Source of the DNA: Nitrospirota bacterium
Lineage (GTDB): Bacteria; Nitrospirota; Nitrospiria; Nitrospirales; UBA8639
DNA length: 27,589 bases
Direction of reading: 5' to 3'
NCBI GenBank assembly: GCA_003228495.1
Contig: QIDY01000191.1
Span: 1 to 27,589, forward strand
The translations under genes were made by a program, and so were the position numbers. Shown here in pieces: positions 6,734 through 14,634 of this stretch; position 1 is the first letter of the stretch; every line of letters begins with the position of its first letter. Below the pieces are notes generated by a model, which did no database searches, was not told the origin of the DNA, and worked only from the letters and a program-made list of their open reading frames with translations.

Positions 6734-7990
6734 CTAGGATTGGGTGGCCTGCTGGAGTTCTTCGGCAAGAATAATGGCATCCGCGATTTCCCGCATGGAT
6801 TTTCGCAAATTCATACTTTGCCGTTGCATCAAGCGAAAGGCCTCAGGTTCCGAGAGGCCTTTTGACATCATCAGAAACCCCTTGGCCCGCTCGACTTGCT
6901 TGCGAACCTCCAAGGCTTCTTGCATTTCAAAAGATTTTTCCATCAACCGAGTATGTTCGATGGCCACGGCAGATTGGTTCGCAATAGCTTGAAGCGTCTT
7001 GGTTTCTTCTTCTGAAAAAACGTGATGGGTGGAGGTATACACATTAATCACTCCAATGGCGATATTCTTCATCAGCATGGGAACGGACAACAGCGAGTGA
7101 AGCCCTTCCTGCTTGGCCAAATCACGATAAAAATACCCTTCTTCCACGGTGACGTCTTGGACATACACCGGCCGTTGCTCCTGAACGGCCCGCCCGCTCA
7201 TGCTTTGCCCGACTTTCAGCGGGGGCTTTCGTCGATAAGCATCACTCAAGCTTTGGGTCGCGGTAATACGAAGCTCCCCGGAATCGTGATCAACCAGCAT
7301 AATGGAGCAAATTTTCGAATGCATCAATTGAGCGGTCATCGTCACAATCAATTGCAAAACATCTTCAATTAATCGGTTCGATGCCACGGTTTCGGATACT
7401 TGAGAAAGCGTTTCAAGACGACGCGCCTTCTCTCGCATATCATCATACAATCGGGCATTCGCAATTGCCCCTCCCACTTGATTCGCCATGCTCAGGAGTA
7501 ACGCCAGGGTTTCTTCGGAGTAGCGTTTGGATCGCTTATGTTGCACATTAATCACCCCAATAATTTCGCCTTTACTGATAATGGGAATCGACACAAAGGC
7601 TTGATAGCGGTCTTCAGGTAACCGATGAAAAAACTTGAATCGGGCATCATCACTGGCGTTGCGAGAAACCACAACCGGGACCCTTTCCCTGGCCACCCAT
7701 CCAGTAATCCCTTCTCCCAATCCAATAGAGATCCGCCCAATCAATCGGGGATGTGGATTCTTTGAGGCACGCAAGATCAGTTCGTCTTTGTTTTCAGAAA
7801 TCAGATACAACAAACAAGCATCGGCTTTTGTCACTTCAACGACCACCTCCACGATTTGTTTCAAGACGGTTTCCTGCTCCAACGTACTACTAATGGATTC
7901 ACTGATTCGATGAAGAATATGCACTTCGCGGGTTCGTTCCCGCACTTGTTGTTTCAGTTCTTCAATCGTCAATTGCTTGGCGCGCGCCAT
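6734..7990 (-). CDS. GAF-GAF-ANTAR regulator, probable antiterminator protein
   Basis: Probable cytoplasmic RNA-binding regulator of 418 aa. A short coiled-coil start (EELKQQVRERTREVHILHRI) leads to a first GAF domain (about 36-180, including GEGITGWVARERVPVVV) and a second GAF domain (about 205-345, including VGQSMSGRAVQEQRPVYV). A C-terminal ANTAR domain starts near 360, with the family pattern RKQVERAKGFLMMSKG, then SEPEAFRLMQRQSMNLRKSMRE and IADAII. ANTAR proteins bind paired hexaloop hairpins in nascent RNA and prevent termination. Here GAF domains, not a phospho-receiver, would sense the signal; the ligand is unknown. Its ATG lies one base after the aroB stop, with AAGGAAG as ribosome binding site inside aroB, so it is coupled to aroB. 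The likely target is the nadE leader just downstream. Confidence 0.93.
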   Translation of the reverse strand: MARAKQLTIEELKQQVRERTREVHILHRISESISSTLEQETVLKQIVEVVVEVTKADACLLYLISENKDELILRASKNPHPRLIGRISIGLGEGITGWVARERVPVVVSRNASDDARFKFFHRLPEDRYQAFVSIPIISKGEIIGVINVQHKRSKRYSEETLALLLSMANQVGGAIANARLYDDMREKARRLETLSQVSETVASNRLIEDVLQLIVTMTAQLMHSKICSIMLVDHDSGELRITATQSLSDAYRRKPPLKVGQSMSGRAVQEQRPVYVQDVTVEEGYFYRDLAKQEGLHSLLSVPMLMKNIAIGVINVYTSTHHVFSEEETKTLQAIANQSAVAIEHTRLMEKSFEMQEALEVRKQVERAKGFLMMSKGLSEPEAFRLMQRQSMNLRKSMREIADAIILAEELQQATQS

Positions 7991-7991
7991 A

Positions 7992-9158
7992 TTATTTCTT
8001 CCTTGCCAGTCGTGGACGAGATGCTGGCTTCCGAAACACCTTCGCTGCTTTAGTAGCAGCCTGTTGCTGAACCAAAAACCACTTCCGTATGGATTCGCGA
8101 ACTAAGGGCACCACACAAACGTCTCCAATTCTCCGTGGCAACACACAATGAATGTCCCCTTTGACCACTTTTTTATCGTGTTGCATGGCCTGCCAAAGAT
8201 CCAGAAATTTCATTTTCGGCATCATGATTGGCAACCCCACTCGCTTGATCAGATCATCCTGACACTCAACAACATCCTTCGAACAAATGCCTAGATACTG
8301 CGCCATAGAGGCTTCTTGAACCATCCCCAGCCCCACCGCTTCTCCATGGACCCATTTTTTGTAGTGCCCCCAAGATTCCAAAGCATGGCCCACGGTATGG
8401 CCATAATTCAAAATTCGTCTCCGGCCTACTTCTCGTTCGTCGCCACCGACGACCTCAGCTTTAATCTCGCAACACCGCCGAATCACATGAGGAATTACAT
8501 CTTCAGCTCGTGTCCGCAAACCTTCAACATGTTCTTCTAAAAACGCAAAAAATCGCTTGTCCGCGATCATGCCATATTTAATAACCTCTGCTAAACCGGC
8601 AATCCATTGTCGTGGAGAAAGCGTGTGGAGGACACGAGGGTCAATGACCACCATTCTAGGCTGATAAAAGGCTCCGATCAGATTTTTCCCGCTTGGATGA
8701 TTGACTCCAGTTTTCCCCCCTACACTTGAATCCACCTGCGCCACAAGCGTCGTCGGTACCTGTACAAAGGGAATGCCCCGCAAATACACGGAGGCCGCAA
8801 ACCCTGCCACATCACCTGTAACCCCACCACCTAAGGCTACGATCATATCCTGTCGTTCAACACGTTGTATCACGAGGGCATCTAAAATTTTGGCCAGCCA
8901 CTGTACTGTTTTCGCCTGCTCTCCATCGGGAACAATGATGAGAAAAGGAGAAAATCCTGCTTGGGTTAACGCACGGCATACCTCTATGCCATACAGTTTA
9001 TTGACAACGGGGTTCGTCACAACCCCAACACGACCTGAACAGCCAACGCCTTGAAGAACCTGACCAAGTTGATTCAAAATGCCAGGTTGAATCAGAATGT
9101 CATAGCTCCGGTCACCTAATGCAACCTGAACACGATTTGCAGGAGAAGCGGTCATCAT
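7992..9158 (-). CDS. aroB: 3-dehydroquinate synthase
   Basis: Second step of the shikimate pathway: converts DAHP to 3-dehydroquinate, using bound NAD+ and a divalent metal. The NAD-binding signature GGGVTGDVAGFAAS is present, as are the active-site stretches VPTTLVAQVDSSVGGKTG, NHPSGKNLIGAFYQP, and the metal-ligand region ILNYGHTVGHALE with HGEAVGLGM. The 388 aa include a basic C-terminal tail (TKAAKVFRKPASRPRLARKK) longer than usual. Two ATGs open the frame (9158, 9155), with only a weak GGAAC upstream. It follows aroC by 73 bases and is one base from the ANTAR gene, so aroC-aroB-ANTAR looks like one transcript. Confidence 0.97.
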   Translation of the reverse strand: MMTASPANRVQVALGDRSYDILIQPGILNQLGQVLQGVGCSGRVGVVTNPVVNKLYGIEVCRALTQAGFSPFLIIVPDGEQAKTVQWLAKILDALVIQRVERQDMIVALGGGVTGDVAGFAASVYLRGIPFVQVPTTLVAQVDSSVGGKTGVNHPSGKNLIGAFYQPRMVVIDPRVLHTLSPRQWIAGLAEVIKYGMIADKRFFAFLEEHVEGLRTRAEDVIPHVIRRCCEIKAEVVGGDEREVGRRRILNYGHTVGHALESWGHYKKWVHGEAVGLGMVQEASMAQYLGICSKDVVECQDDLIKRVGLPIMMPKMKFLDLWQAMQHDKKVVKGDIHCVLPRRIGDVCVVPLVRESIRKWFLVQQQAATKAAKVFRKPASRPRLARKK

Positions 9159-9231
9159 GTAGAAAAAGTTCCGCGTAAGGGATCACGAATAGGAAGGAAA
9201 GACAATCAAGACACGGGGTTTCAGAAAATAC

Positions 9232-10392
9232 TTAGAATGAGCGAACATACTCTTGATATGCCTCAAAATTTCGTTTCATTTCTCCCAAACTGTCGCCCCC
9301 AAATTTTTCGATGAGCGCATTGGCCATTTCATAGGCAATCACCGCTTCACCAACCACTCCGGCTGCCGGGACCGTACAAATATCCGAACGTTCAACCGTC
9401 GCTTTAAATGGTTCTTTGGTCGAAATATCCACACTGTCTTTAGGCTTGTACAAGGTGGCAATAGGCTTCATGGCCACACGCACAACAATAGATTGGCCAT
9501 TTGTTATGCCACCTTCTAACCCACCGGCATTGTTAGACTTACGAATAAATTGTCCAGCGATTTGATCGAAATAAATATCATCATGAACTTCTGATCCATA
9601 GCGACGTGCGGACTCAAAGCCCATGCCGATCTCCACGCCTTTCATGGCTTGAATGCTCATGGCCGCCATGGCCAGTCTCGCGCTCAAGCGCCGATCCCAT
9701 TGAGCATAGGTCCCTAGTCCAATTGGGGGATTGGTCACGACGACTTCAAAAATTCCTCCTAACGAATCGCCCTTATGCTTGGCTCCACGAATACGTTCAA
9801 TCATCTTTTTGGCCGCTTCAGGATCATGGCAGCGCACTTCTGATTGTTCCGCTTCTTGATAGGCCGCTAAGGGATCGCTCGGACTGGATGCCGCAATTCC
9901 CCCAATGTTCATGGTATAACTCACCACCTGCATATCAAACTGAGCCAAGAGTGATTTAGCGACTCCGCCAATAGCCACCCGGATCGCCGTTTCGCGCGCA
10001 CTCGCCTTTTCCAACACATTCCGAATATCCTGATGCCCATACTTGATCGCCCCAACCAAATCGGCATGTCCCGGTCTCGGACGCGTCACAACCCGCTCGG
10101 TGGAAGGCGGCCCGGGCTCAGACGACATAATGTCTTTCCAATTTTCCCAATCTTTATTCCAAATGAGAAGCCCCAGGGGGTTGCCTAACGTTGTTCCTTT
10201 TCGGACGCCACAAATAAATTCGATCCGGTCTTTTTCAATACGCATTCGTCCACCACGACCATAGCCACCTTGTCGACGGGTAAGATCGCTGTTGATGGCC
10301 TCGGCTGTAATCGGCAACCCTGAAGGGACCCCTTCAACCACAGCCATAAGCCCTCTCCCATGGGATTCACCTGCATTTAAACATCGCAACAT
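9232..10392 (-). CDS. aroC: Chorismate synthase
   Basis: Last step of the shikimate pathway: removes phosphate from EPSP to give chorismate, with reduced FMN. The N-terminal family signature GESHGRGLMAVVEGVPSG is present, then RRQGGYGRGGRM, the mid-protein motif RPGHADLVGAIKYGHQDIRNVLE followed by KASARETAIRVA, and the C-terminal FMN/substrate motif around NNAGGLEGGITNGQ. The length of 386 aa is normal. ATG with AGGA five bases upstream. It follows pilP by 115 bases with no clear terminator, so it may be read with the pilus genes. Confidence 0.97.
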   Translation of the reverse strand: MLRCLNAGESHGRGLMAVVEGVPSGLPITAEAINSDLTRRQGGYGRGGRMRIEKDRIEFICGVRKGTTLGNPLGLLIWNKDWENWKDIMSSEPGPPSTERVVTRPRPGHADLVGAIKYGHQDIRNVLEKASARETAIRVAIGGVAKSLLAQFDMQVVSYTMNIGGIAASSPSDPLAAYQEAEQSEVRCHDPEAAKKMIERIRGAKHKGDSLGGIFEVVVTNPPIGLGTYAQWDRRLSARLAMAAMSIQAMKGVEIGMGFESARRYGSEVHDDIYFDQIAGQFIRKSNNAGGLEGGITNGQSIVVRVAMKPIATLYKPKDSVDISTKEPFKATVERSDICTVPAAGVVGEAVIAYEMANALIEKFGGDSLGEMKRNFEAYQEYVRSF

Positions 10393-10507
10393 AACAATCC
10401 TTACCGTTAATAAGTAGGAAGCCCCAAAGATACTGAAATCCGATGGTGTCTACCCAAAACAGGGTGAGAGATTATGAAGGTTTTCCCAGGCTTTCTCAAC
10501 CAGAATT

Positions 10508-11086
10508 TTACTGAGATTTTCCAAGAGTCGGGAACGAAAGAATAAAAGTCTTAGGTTGGGAAAGGTCTGCTCTTGAAGAACCGATCGAGAAATGCTCCAA
10601 CAGCACTTCTCCCTTACTGATGGCCTTAATGATCCATCCTGATTGGGCAAGTTCTAACCCGGGCCTTGCAAACATTCGCTTTCCAGGCGAAACTTGGATG
10701 ACGGCTTGCCGCCCAAAGGGACCATGAATGACCCCCAGCAACGTCCATTTGGGATTCTTAACATTGGAATGTTGGAGAGATTTCGTGGGAACGGACTGGG
10801 ATTTCCTCGATGAGGAGTAAATAGACCGAGATTTTTTGATGGGCTGGAAAGGATCACGACGGTTCACATAGTTTTTCCGGGCTTGGGAACCTAGAGCCCG
10901 ATTCTCCATTGAACCTGTCTGTTCTTGAGAAAATTTTGGAAGTTTTGCTTCCACTCCCGGGCTTCCCAGAAGCCCACAGATGAGGAGTCCGAGAGAGCCA
11001 AACATCATTCGACACAAACCTTTCCTCATAGCCGCATCATTATCTATTGGTTTCTTCAGCCTCGTGCACATATGGTTCATACTCAC
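10508..11086 (-). CDS. pilP: PilP-like type IV pilus assembly protein
   Basis: Assigned mainly from position directly after pilM, pilN and pilO, plus the RRDPFQPI motif near residue 76; an RDPF motif is typical of PilP. The protein has a hydrophobic N-terminal segment (GSLGLLICGLLGSPG) preceded by basic residues. It lacks the lipobox cysteine common in PilP, so it may be anchored as a signal-anchor protein. The C-terminal half (KWTLLGVIHGPFGRQAVIQ..., GWIIKAI..., VLLEH) resembles the PilP beta domain that contacts the secretin. GTG start at 11086, with an in-frame ATG at 11080. AGGTG lies about 10 bases upstream of the GTG. In this arrangement the usual next gene is the secretin pilQ, but here it is aroC. 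Confidence 0.75.
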   Translation of the reverse strand: MSMNHMCTRLKKPIDNDAAMRKGLCRMMFGSLGLLICGLLGSPGVEAKLPKFSQEQTGSMENRALGSQARKNYVNRRDPFQPIKKSRSIYSSSRKSQSVPTKSLQHSNVKNPKWTLLGVIHGPFGRQAVIQVSPGKRMFARPGLELAQSGWIIKAISKGEVLLEHFSIGSSRADLSQPKTFILSFPTLGKSQ

Positions 11087-11100
11087 AATCGTGGCTCACC

Positions 11101-11694
11101 TTATGTCTCGCGATTCTCTGTGACTTGCTGAATATCTCTGGCTGTCAAGACATGAATGGTGAAATCGGTCGTGATGATAGATGCATCGATAATTTCTAAT
11201 TTTCTGGCAAGCACGAGAGGGTTGACGGCTTGAATCCACGATACCTGCAGTAATTCATCAAGAAATTGAGCCGTGCCGTGAAAACTTCCCTCAACCTTCA
11301 CGACAATATCAAGTGAGGATTCAGAATGTTCAATAGCCACCAAGGATTTTTTCGGTTTCCAGAGACGTATCACCACTCCCGTTCGTTCCCCGATATGAAC
11401 AATATCTCTACGAAAAGACCGTGGTGCCACCTTAATAGGCAATTGTTGAACACGCGGGGACAATTTCTCCCTTAGAAAAGCCACCTCTTGTTCCACATGT
11501 TTTAACGACGCAATTCTCTTAAGAAATAGCTGATTTTTCTGGTTTAATCCGGCTATATCCACAGTTAATCTCTCAATCCCCTGATCCAGCGGACTCCATA
11601 CCCAGGTATGCATGCCCAATACCCACAGCACCATAGCCACGCCTAAGAAAACCAGCCGCTGCCACATAGGTGTTTGCTGCCACCATGTCTTCAT
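11101..11694 (-). CDS. pilO: PilO-type inner-membrane pilus alignment protein
   Basis: PilO pairs with PilN to form the inner-membrane alignment complex of the type IV pilus machine. The 197-aa protein has one N-terminal membrane helix (LVFLGVAMVLWVLGMHTWVW), a coiled-coil (ERLTVDIAGLNQKNQLFLKRIASLKHVEQEV, shown in part) and a C-terminal ferredoxin-like periplasmic domain with a SFHGTAQFLDELL motif typical of PilO. Its ATG overlaps the pilN stop as ATGA, so translation is coupled. pilP starts 14 bases after its stop. Confidence 0.88.
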   Translation of the reverse strand: MKTWWQQTPMWQRLVFLGVAMVLWVLGMHTWVWSPLDQGIERLTVDIAGLNQKNQLFLKRIASLKHVEQEVAFLREKLSPRVQQLPIKVAPRSFRRDIVHIGERTGVVIRLWKPKKSLVAIEHSESSLDIVVKVEGSFHGTAQFLDELLQVSWIQAVNPLVLARKLEIIDASIITTDFTIHVLTARDIQQVTENRET

Positions 11695-12257
11695 GCGGGC
11701 ACCTTTGATTTCAAGACAAAGCGAATCGTGAAAGAAAAGATTTTCCCATTGTCTCTGTCTTTTTGATCAAGAATTTCGACAACTGGTATTGAGGTAATCA
11801 CATGATCACTCTCTAAGGCATCAAGATATTTCCCAATTTCTTGGAGCGCCAACGATTGTCCTCGCAGTTCAACAACCTGATCAACCATTTGAACACGGTC
11901 CAACCAAAGATCGAGGCCATCAATATTTTGACTGACTCCATTTAACAAAGCCATCGGCTGTTTTTTGCTTTCCTCCTTTTCATGTAATTCTTCAAAGGAA
12001 GCACGAAGACGCCGTTTTTCCTCCTGATACTGTTCTAGACGATTCAAGGTTGCGTGAATCGCGGCAAGCGATTGTGTATGCATGGATTTTTCCTGAAGCA
12101 AATTTTCAAATTCCTGATGTTTGACCTGAGTCCACCCCCAAGTTGCAACTCCAATCCCCAAAAAGAGGACGACAATGATCAATCCATAGCCTTGTTTTGA
12201 TGTCTCATCAGAGGTTGTGCCAGTCGGCAATTGACGAACAAGATTAATTTCAATCAT
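11691..12257 (-). CDS. pilN: PilN-type inner-membrane pilus assembly protein
   Basis: PilN contacts the cytoplasmic PilM through its extreme N-terminus. The conserved MIEINLVRQLP start is present, matching the INLLP-type PilM-binding peptide of the family. A single membrane helix (GLIIVVLFLGIGVATWGW) follows, then a coiled coil (about 45-95) and a periplasmic domain that includes LNGVSQNIDGLDLWLDRV. The length of 188 aa is usual. The start overlaps the end of pilM by 8 bases and its stop overlaps pilO by 4, so pilMNO is tightly coupled. Confidence 0.9.
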   Translation of the reverse strand: MIEINLVRQLPTGTTSDETSKQGYGLIIVVLFLGIGVATWGWTQVKHQEFENLLQEKSMHTQSLAAIHATLNRLEQYQEEKRRLRASFEELHEKEESKKQPMALLNGVSQNIDGLDLWLDRVQMVDQVVELRGQSLALQEIGKYLDALESDHVITSIPVVEILDQKDRDNGKIFSFTIRFVLKSKVPA

Positions 12258-13320
12258 CTTTCACAACCCCTCGCAACGCCACGCCCACAGCCACACTCAT
12301 CAGCGAGGCTGTTTGCTGGAAACCGGGATCCTGTTGAATCGCTTGAGGAACGGCAATAGTCCGAAATGGATTCACCACATTTACCGGCATTCCCAAGGAA
12401 ACCGCCAATTGTGACACCATTCCTGGGGCGCCCACATACCCCCCGGACAGAAGGATGCCCCCATCAATGACTTTTGTTGAATTATCTGAAAATGCTTCCA
12501 AGGTTTCAGCAATGTGCTCACGCACTTCTTGAAAGAATTGTTCTAGGAGGAGTGTCTCCGATGCCCCAAGTTCTTTTTTAGATTCCAACAAGAATTGCGG
12601 CATCAGGACCTGATCAAGAAGGTCTCCATACCATTCCGTCCCGTAGGATACTTTTCGAATGTACGCAGGTTCCCCCTCAAGAATGATCACCATGAGTATT
12701 CCCGATGGCCCTATATGCGTCAGTAACCAGGACCCAGCGTTCCCATAATTGTGAGTCACCATATTGATCAACGCAAACGCATCAACATCGACAAACCGGA
12801 CAGTCACCCCACATTGATGAAACGCATCCACTCGTCGCTCAACATATTCCTTTTTGGCCACAACGAGAAAATGCTCCTGTTGCTCTACAGTAGCCCCCTT
12901 CAAGGGTTTTCGATGGTAGACATCCCAAAACACATCCTGAACGTCATGGGCCATATACCGATCAAGTTCCAAAGAGAGGTGTTCTCGAAGATCCCCCTCG
13001 GTCATCCCAGGCAGGATCAGCGATTTAATAAAAACAGAAGGCCCCGAAACCGAAATTCCTACAGTCTGCAGAGGCACCGCCATTTTTTTTTGAATTGCTT
13101 CTACAGGCCCAGAATACCATTGTTCATCCTGAAACGATTCTTCGACAACTGGTTCAATCGAAAAATCCTTTAACGACACCCCACTGCGACATGCTTGTAA
13201 GATGACCGTCTTCATCAAACAAGATCCCAAATCAATACCGATAGTCTGTGGCATACCCCCGAACAATCCTCTGGCTGAACGGACCATGCGTTGCCAATGT
13301 TGTTCTCCTAAGATCGTCAT
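12250..13320 (-). CDS. pilM: PilM, actin-like type IV pilus assembly ATPase-fold protein
   Basis: Cytoplasmic actin-fold protein that binds PilN and links the pilus motor to the envelope complex. It has the phosphate-1 motif IGIDLGSCLMKTVIL near residue 27, VGISVSGPSVFIKSL, the mid-protein VDVDAFALINMVTH segment and the adenosine motif ILLSGGYVGAPGM near residue 289. Length 356 aa, normal for the family. First gene of the pilMNOP block, starting about 290 bases after rapZ. A promoter is likely in that gap, but I could not identify one with confidence. Confidence 0.93.
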   Translation of the reverse strand: MTILGEQHWQRMVRSARGLFGGMPQTIGIDLGSCLMKTVILQACRSGVSLKDFSIEPVVEESFQDEQWYSGPVEAIQKKMAVPLQTVGISVSGPSVFIKSLILPGMTEGDLREHLSLELDRYMAHDVQDVFWDVYHRKPLKGATVEQQEHFLVVAKKEYVERRVDAFHQCGVTVRFVDVDAFALINMVTHNYGNAGSWLLTHIGPSGILMVIILEGEPAYIRKVSYGTEWYGDLLDQVLMPQFLLESKKELGASETLLLEQFFQEVREHIAETLEAFSDNSTKVIDGGILLSGGYVGAPGMVSQLAVSLGMPVNVVNPFRTIAVPQAIQQDPGFQQTASLMSVAVGVALRGVVKDD

Positions 13321-13452
13321 GGTTGAACCTATTCCTTGTCTCTATATAGTATTAGCTGGACATAATTGTTGTCTGCTATAACTCAATATGATGATGATAC
13401 GGTGCTTATTGCTAGATAATAATACCTAGAATTAATTGCGCAGTTGTGGCAG

Positions 13453-13470
13453 GCACTTCAGAAGAAGTGC
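13453..13470. other. Perfect hairpin in the rapZ-pilM gap
   Basis: GCACTTC and GAAGTGC form a perfect 7-bp stem with an AGAA (plus) / TTCT (minus) tetraloop, without a T-run on either side. It sits about 130 bases upstream of pilM and 140 bases after rapZ, so it may be an operator, RNA processing site or weak terminator. Nothing else in 13321-13611 is clear. Confidence 0.35.
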
Positions 13471-13611
13471 ACCAAACCAACAATAACAGCGTTGAACGTT
13501 GAGAAGAAAACGAAAAGAGATTTCAGGCAGGTTGAGGAGCAGGAAAAGGATTACCCAAATTGGGATAGTCAAATTTCATAAATTAAACTTTTTCAGATTG
13601 ATCACATAGCC

Positions 13612-14532
13612 TTAGAAGGATTCAGCTTGTTCCTTTTGGATTTCCCGATGGCAAAGAGTAACATCATACCCTAGTGTTTTAAAAATGTCTTTCATGTGCA
13701 AAGCCACGGAAACAGAACGATGACGTCCTCCCGTGCACCCAAAGGCAATGGTCAAATAACTACGGTTTTCACCCTCGAACAAGGGTAACAAAAACGTAAA
13801 AAGTTCTTGCAAATGTCCCATGAAGTTTTTGCCCTCTTTGTTCTCAAGTACAAATTGCTGAATCTCATGATGTTCGCCTGTCAGCGATTGAAGTTCTGGA
13901 ACAAAATGTGGGTTGCGTAAGAACCGAACATCAAACACCATATCAACGTCAACAGGAACTCCAAGCTTATAGCCAAAGCTTAAGAGATTAATTTTGAGGG
14001 TTTGTTCCTCACTTTTCGCCCGATAATGCTTAATCATCCACGCTTTTAAGTCATGGACGGAAAACGTCGACGTATCCAAAACCCGATGAGCACGGCTTCG
14101 AAGGCCTTGCAATCGTTCTCGTTCTAATTGAATCCCTTCGATGACCGGCCGTTGTGGCAGGAGAGGGTGAGGACGACGTGACTCAGAAAACCGCCTAACC
14201 AAAATATCATCCTGAGCTTCTAGAAAAAGAAGCTCAACATGGCTCCCATGAGACTGCAAAGATTCTAGATTACTTAACAGATCATCAAAAAACGCCCGTT
14301 CGCGAATATCAATCCCTAACGCAACCTTCTTCACCTCCTTCCCAGGCTGTGCACATAACTCGGTGAACTTTTGGAAGAGAGCCGGTGGAAGATTGTCGAC
14401 ACAAAAAAACCCTAAATCTTCTAAACACTTCAGCGCTTGCGTTTTCCCGGATCCTGACGTTCCCGTGACCATCATGAGTTGAAGCGGCAGAGTATCAGGT
14501 GTAAATTGATTGTGAGAAAGCTCGGAGATCAT
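13612..14532 (-). CDS. rapZ: RapZ/YvcJ-family nucleotide-binding protein (RNase adapter)
   Basis: P-loop protein of the RapZ family. In E. coli it guides RNase E to the GlmZ small RNA and so controls glucosamine-6-phosphate synthase; in other bacteria its role is less clear. Walker A is GTSGSGKT near the N-terminus, followed by CLEDLGFFCVDNLPP, a family signature. The C-terminal domain has the conserved FGCTGGRHRSVSVA motif. The ATG at 14532, with GGGAG seven bases upstream, gives 306 aa. An in-frame GTG at 14556 preceded by AGGA would add eight residues; I prefer the ATG. It follows rpoN by about 90 bases with no terminator, a common neighbourhood for rapZ. Confidence 0.94.
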   Translation of the reverse strand: MISELSHNQFTPDTLPLQLMMVTGTSGSGKTQALKCLEDLGFFCVDNLPPALFQKFTELCAQPGKEVKKVALGIDIRERAFFDDLLSNLESLQSHGSHVELLFLEAQDDILVRRFSESRRPHPLLPQRPVIEGIQLERERLQGLRSRAHRVLDTSTFSVHDLKAWMIKHYRAKSEEQTLKINLLSFGYKLGVPVDVDMVFDVRFLRNPHFVPELQSLTGEHHEIQQFVLENKEGKNFMGHLQELFTFLLPLFEGENRSYLTIAFGCTGGRHRSVSVALHMKDIFKTLGYDVTLCHREIQKEQAESF

Positions 14533-14618
14533 CAGAACACTCCCGGAACGGAACACAATTGTCCTACATCAAACAGGCGTGGAGACTCAGTACGACGGAA
14601 CTTTGGTTCGTTACACAA

Positions 14619-14634
14619 TCCCATTTAAATGGGA
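14619..14634. other. 16-bp perfect palindrome over the rpoN stop codon
   Basis: TCCCATTTAAATGGGA is fully self-complementary and includes the rpoN TAA (complement of 14625-14627). As RNA it would form a six-pair stem with a four-base loop. There is no U-run after it on the minus strand, so it is probably not a terminator. Confidence 0.4.
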
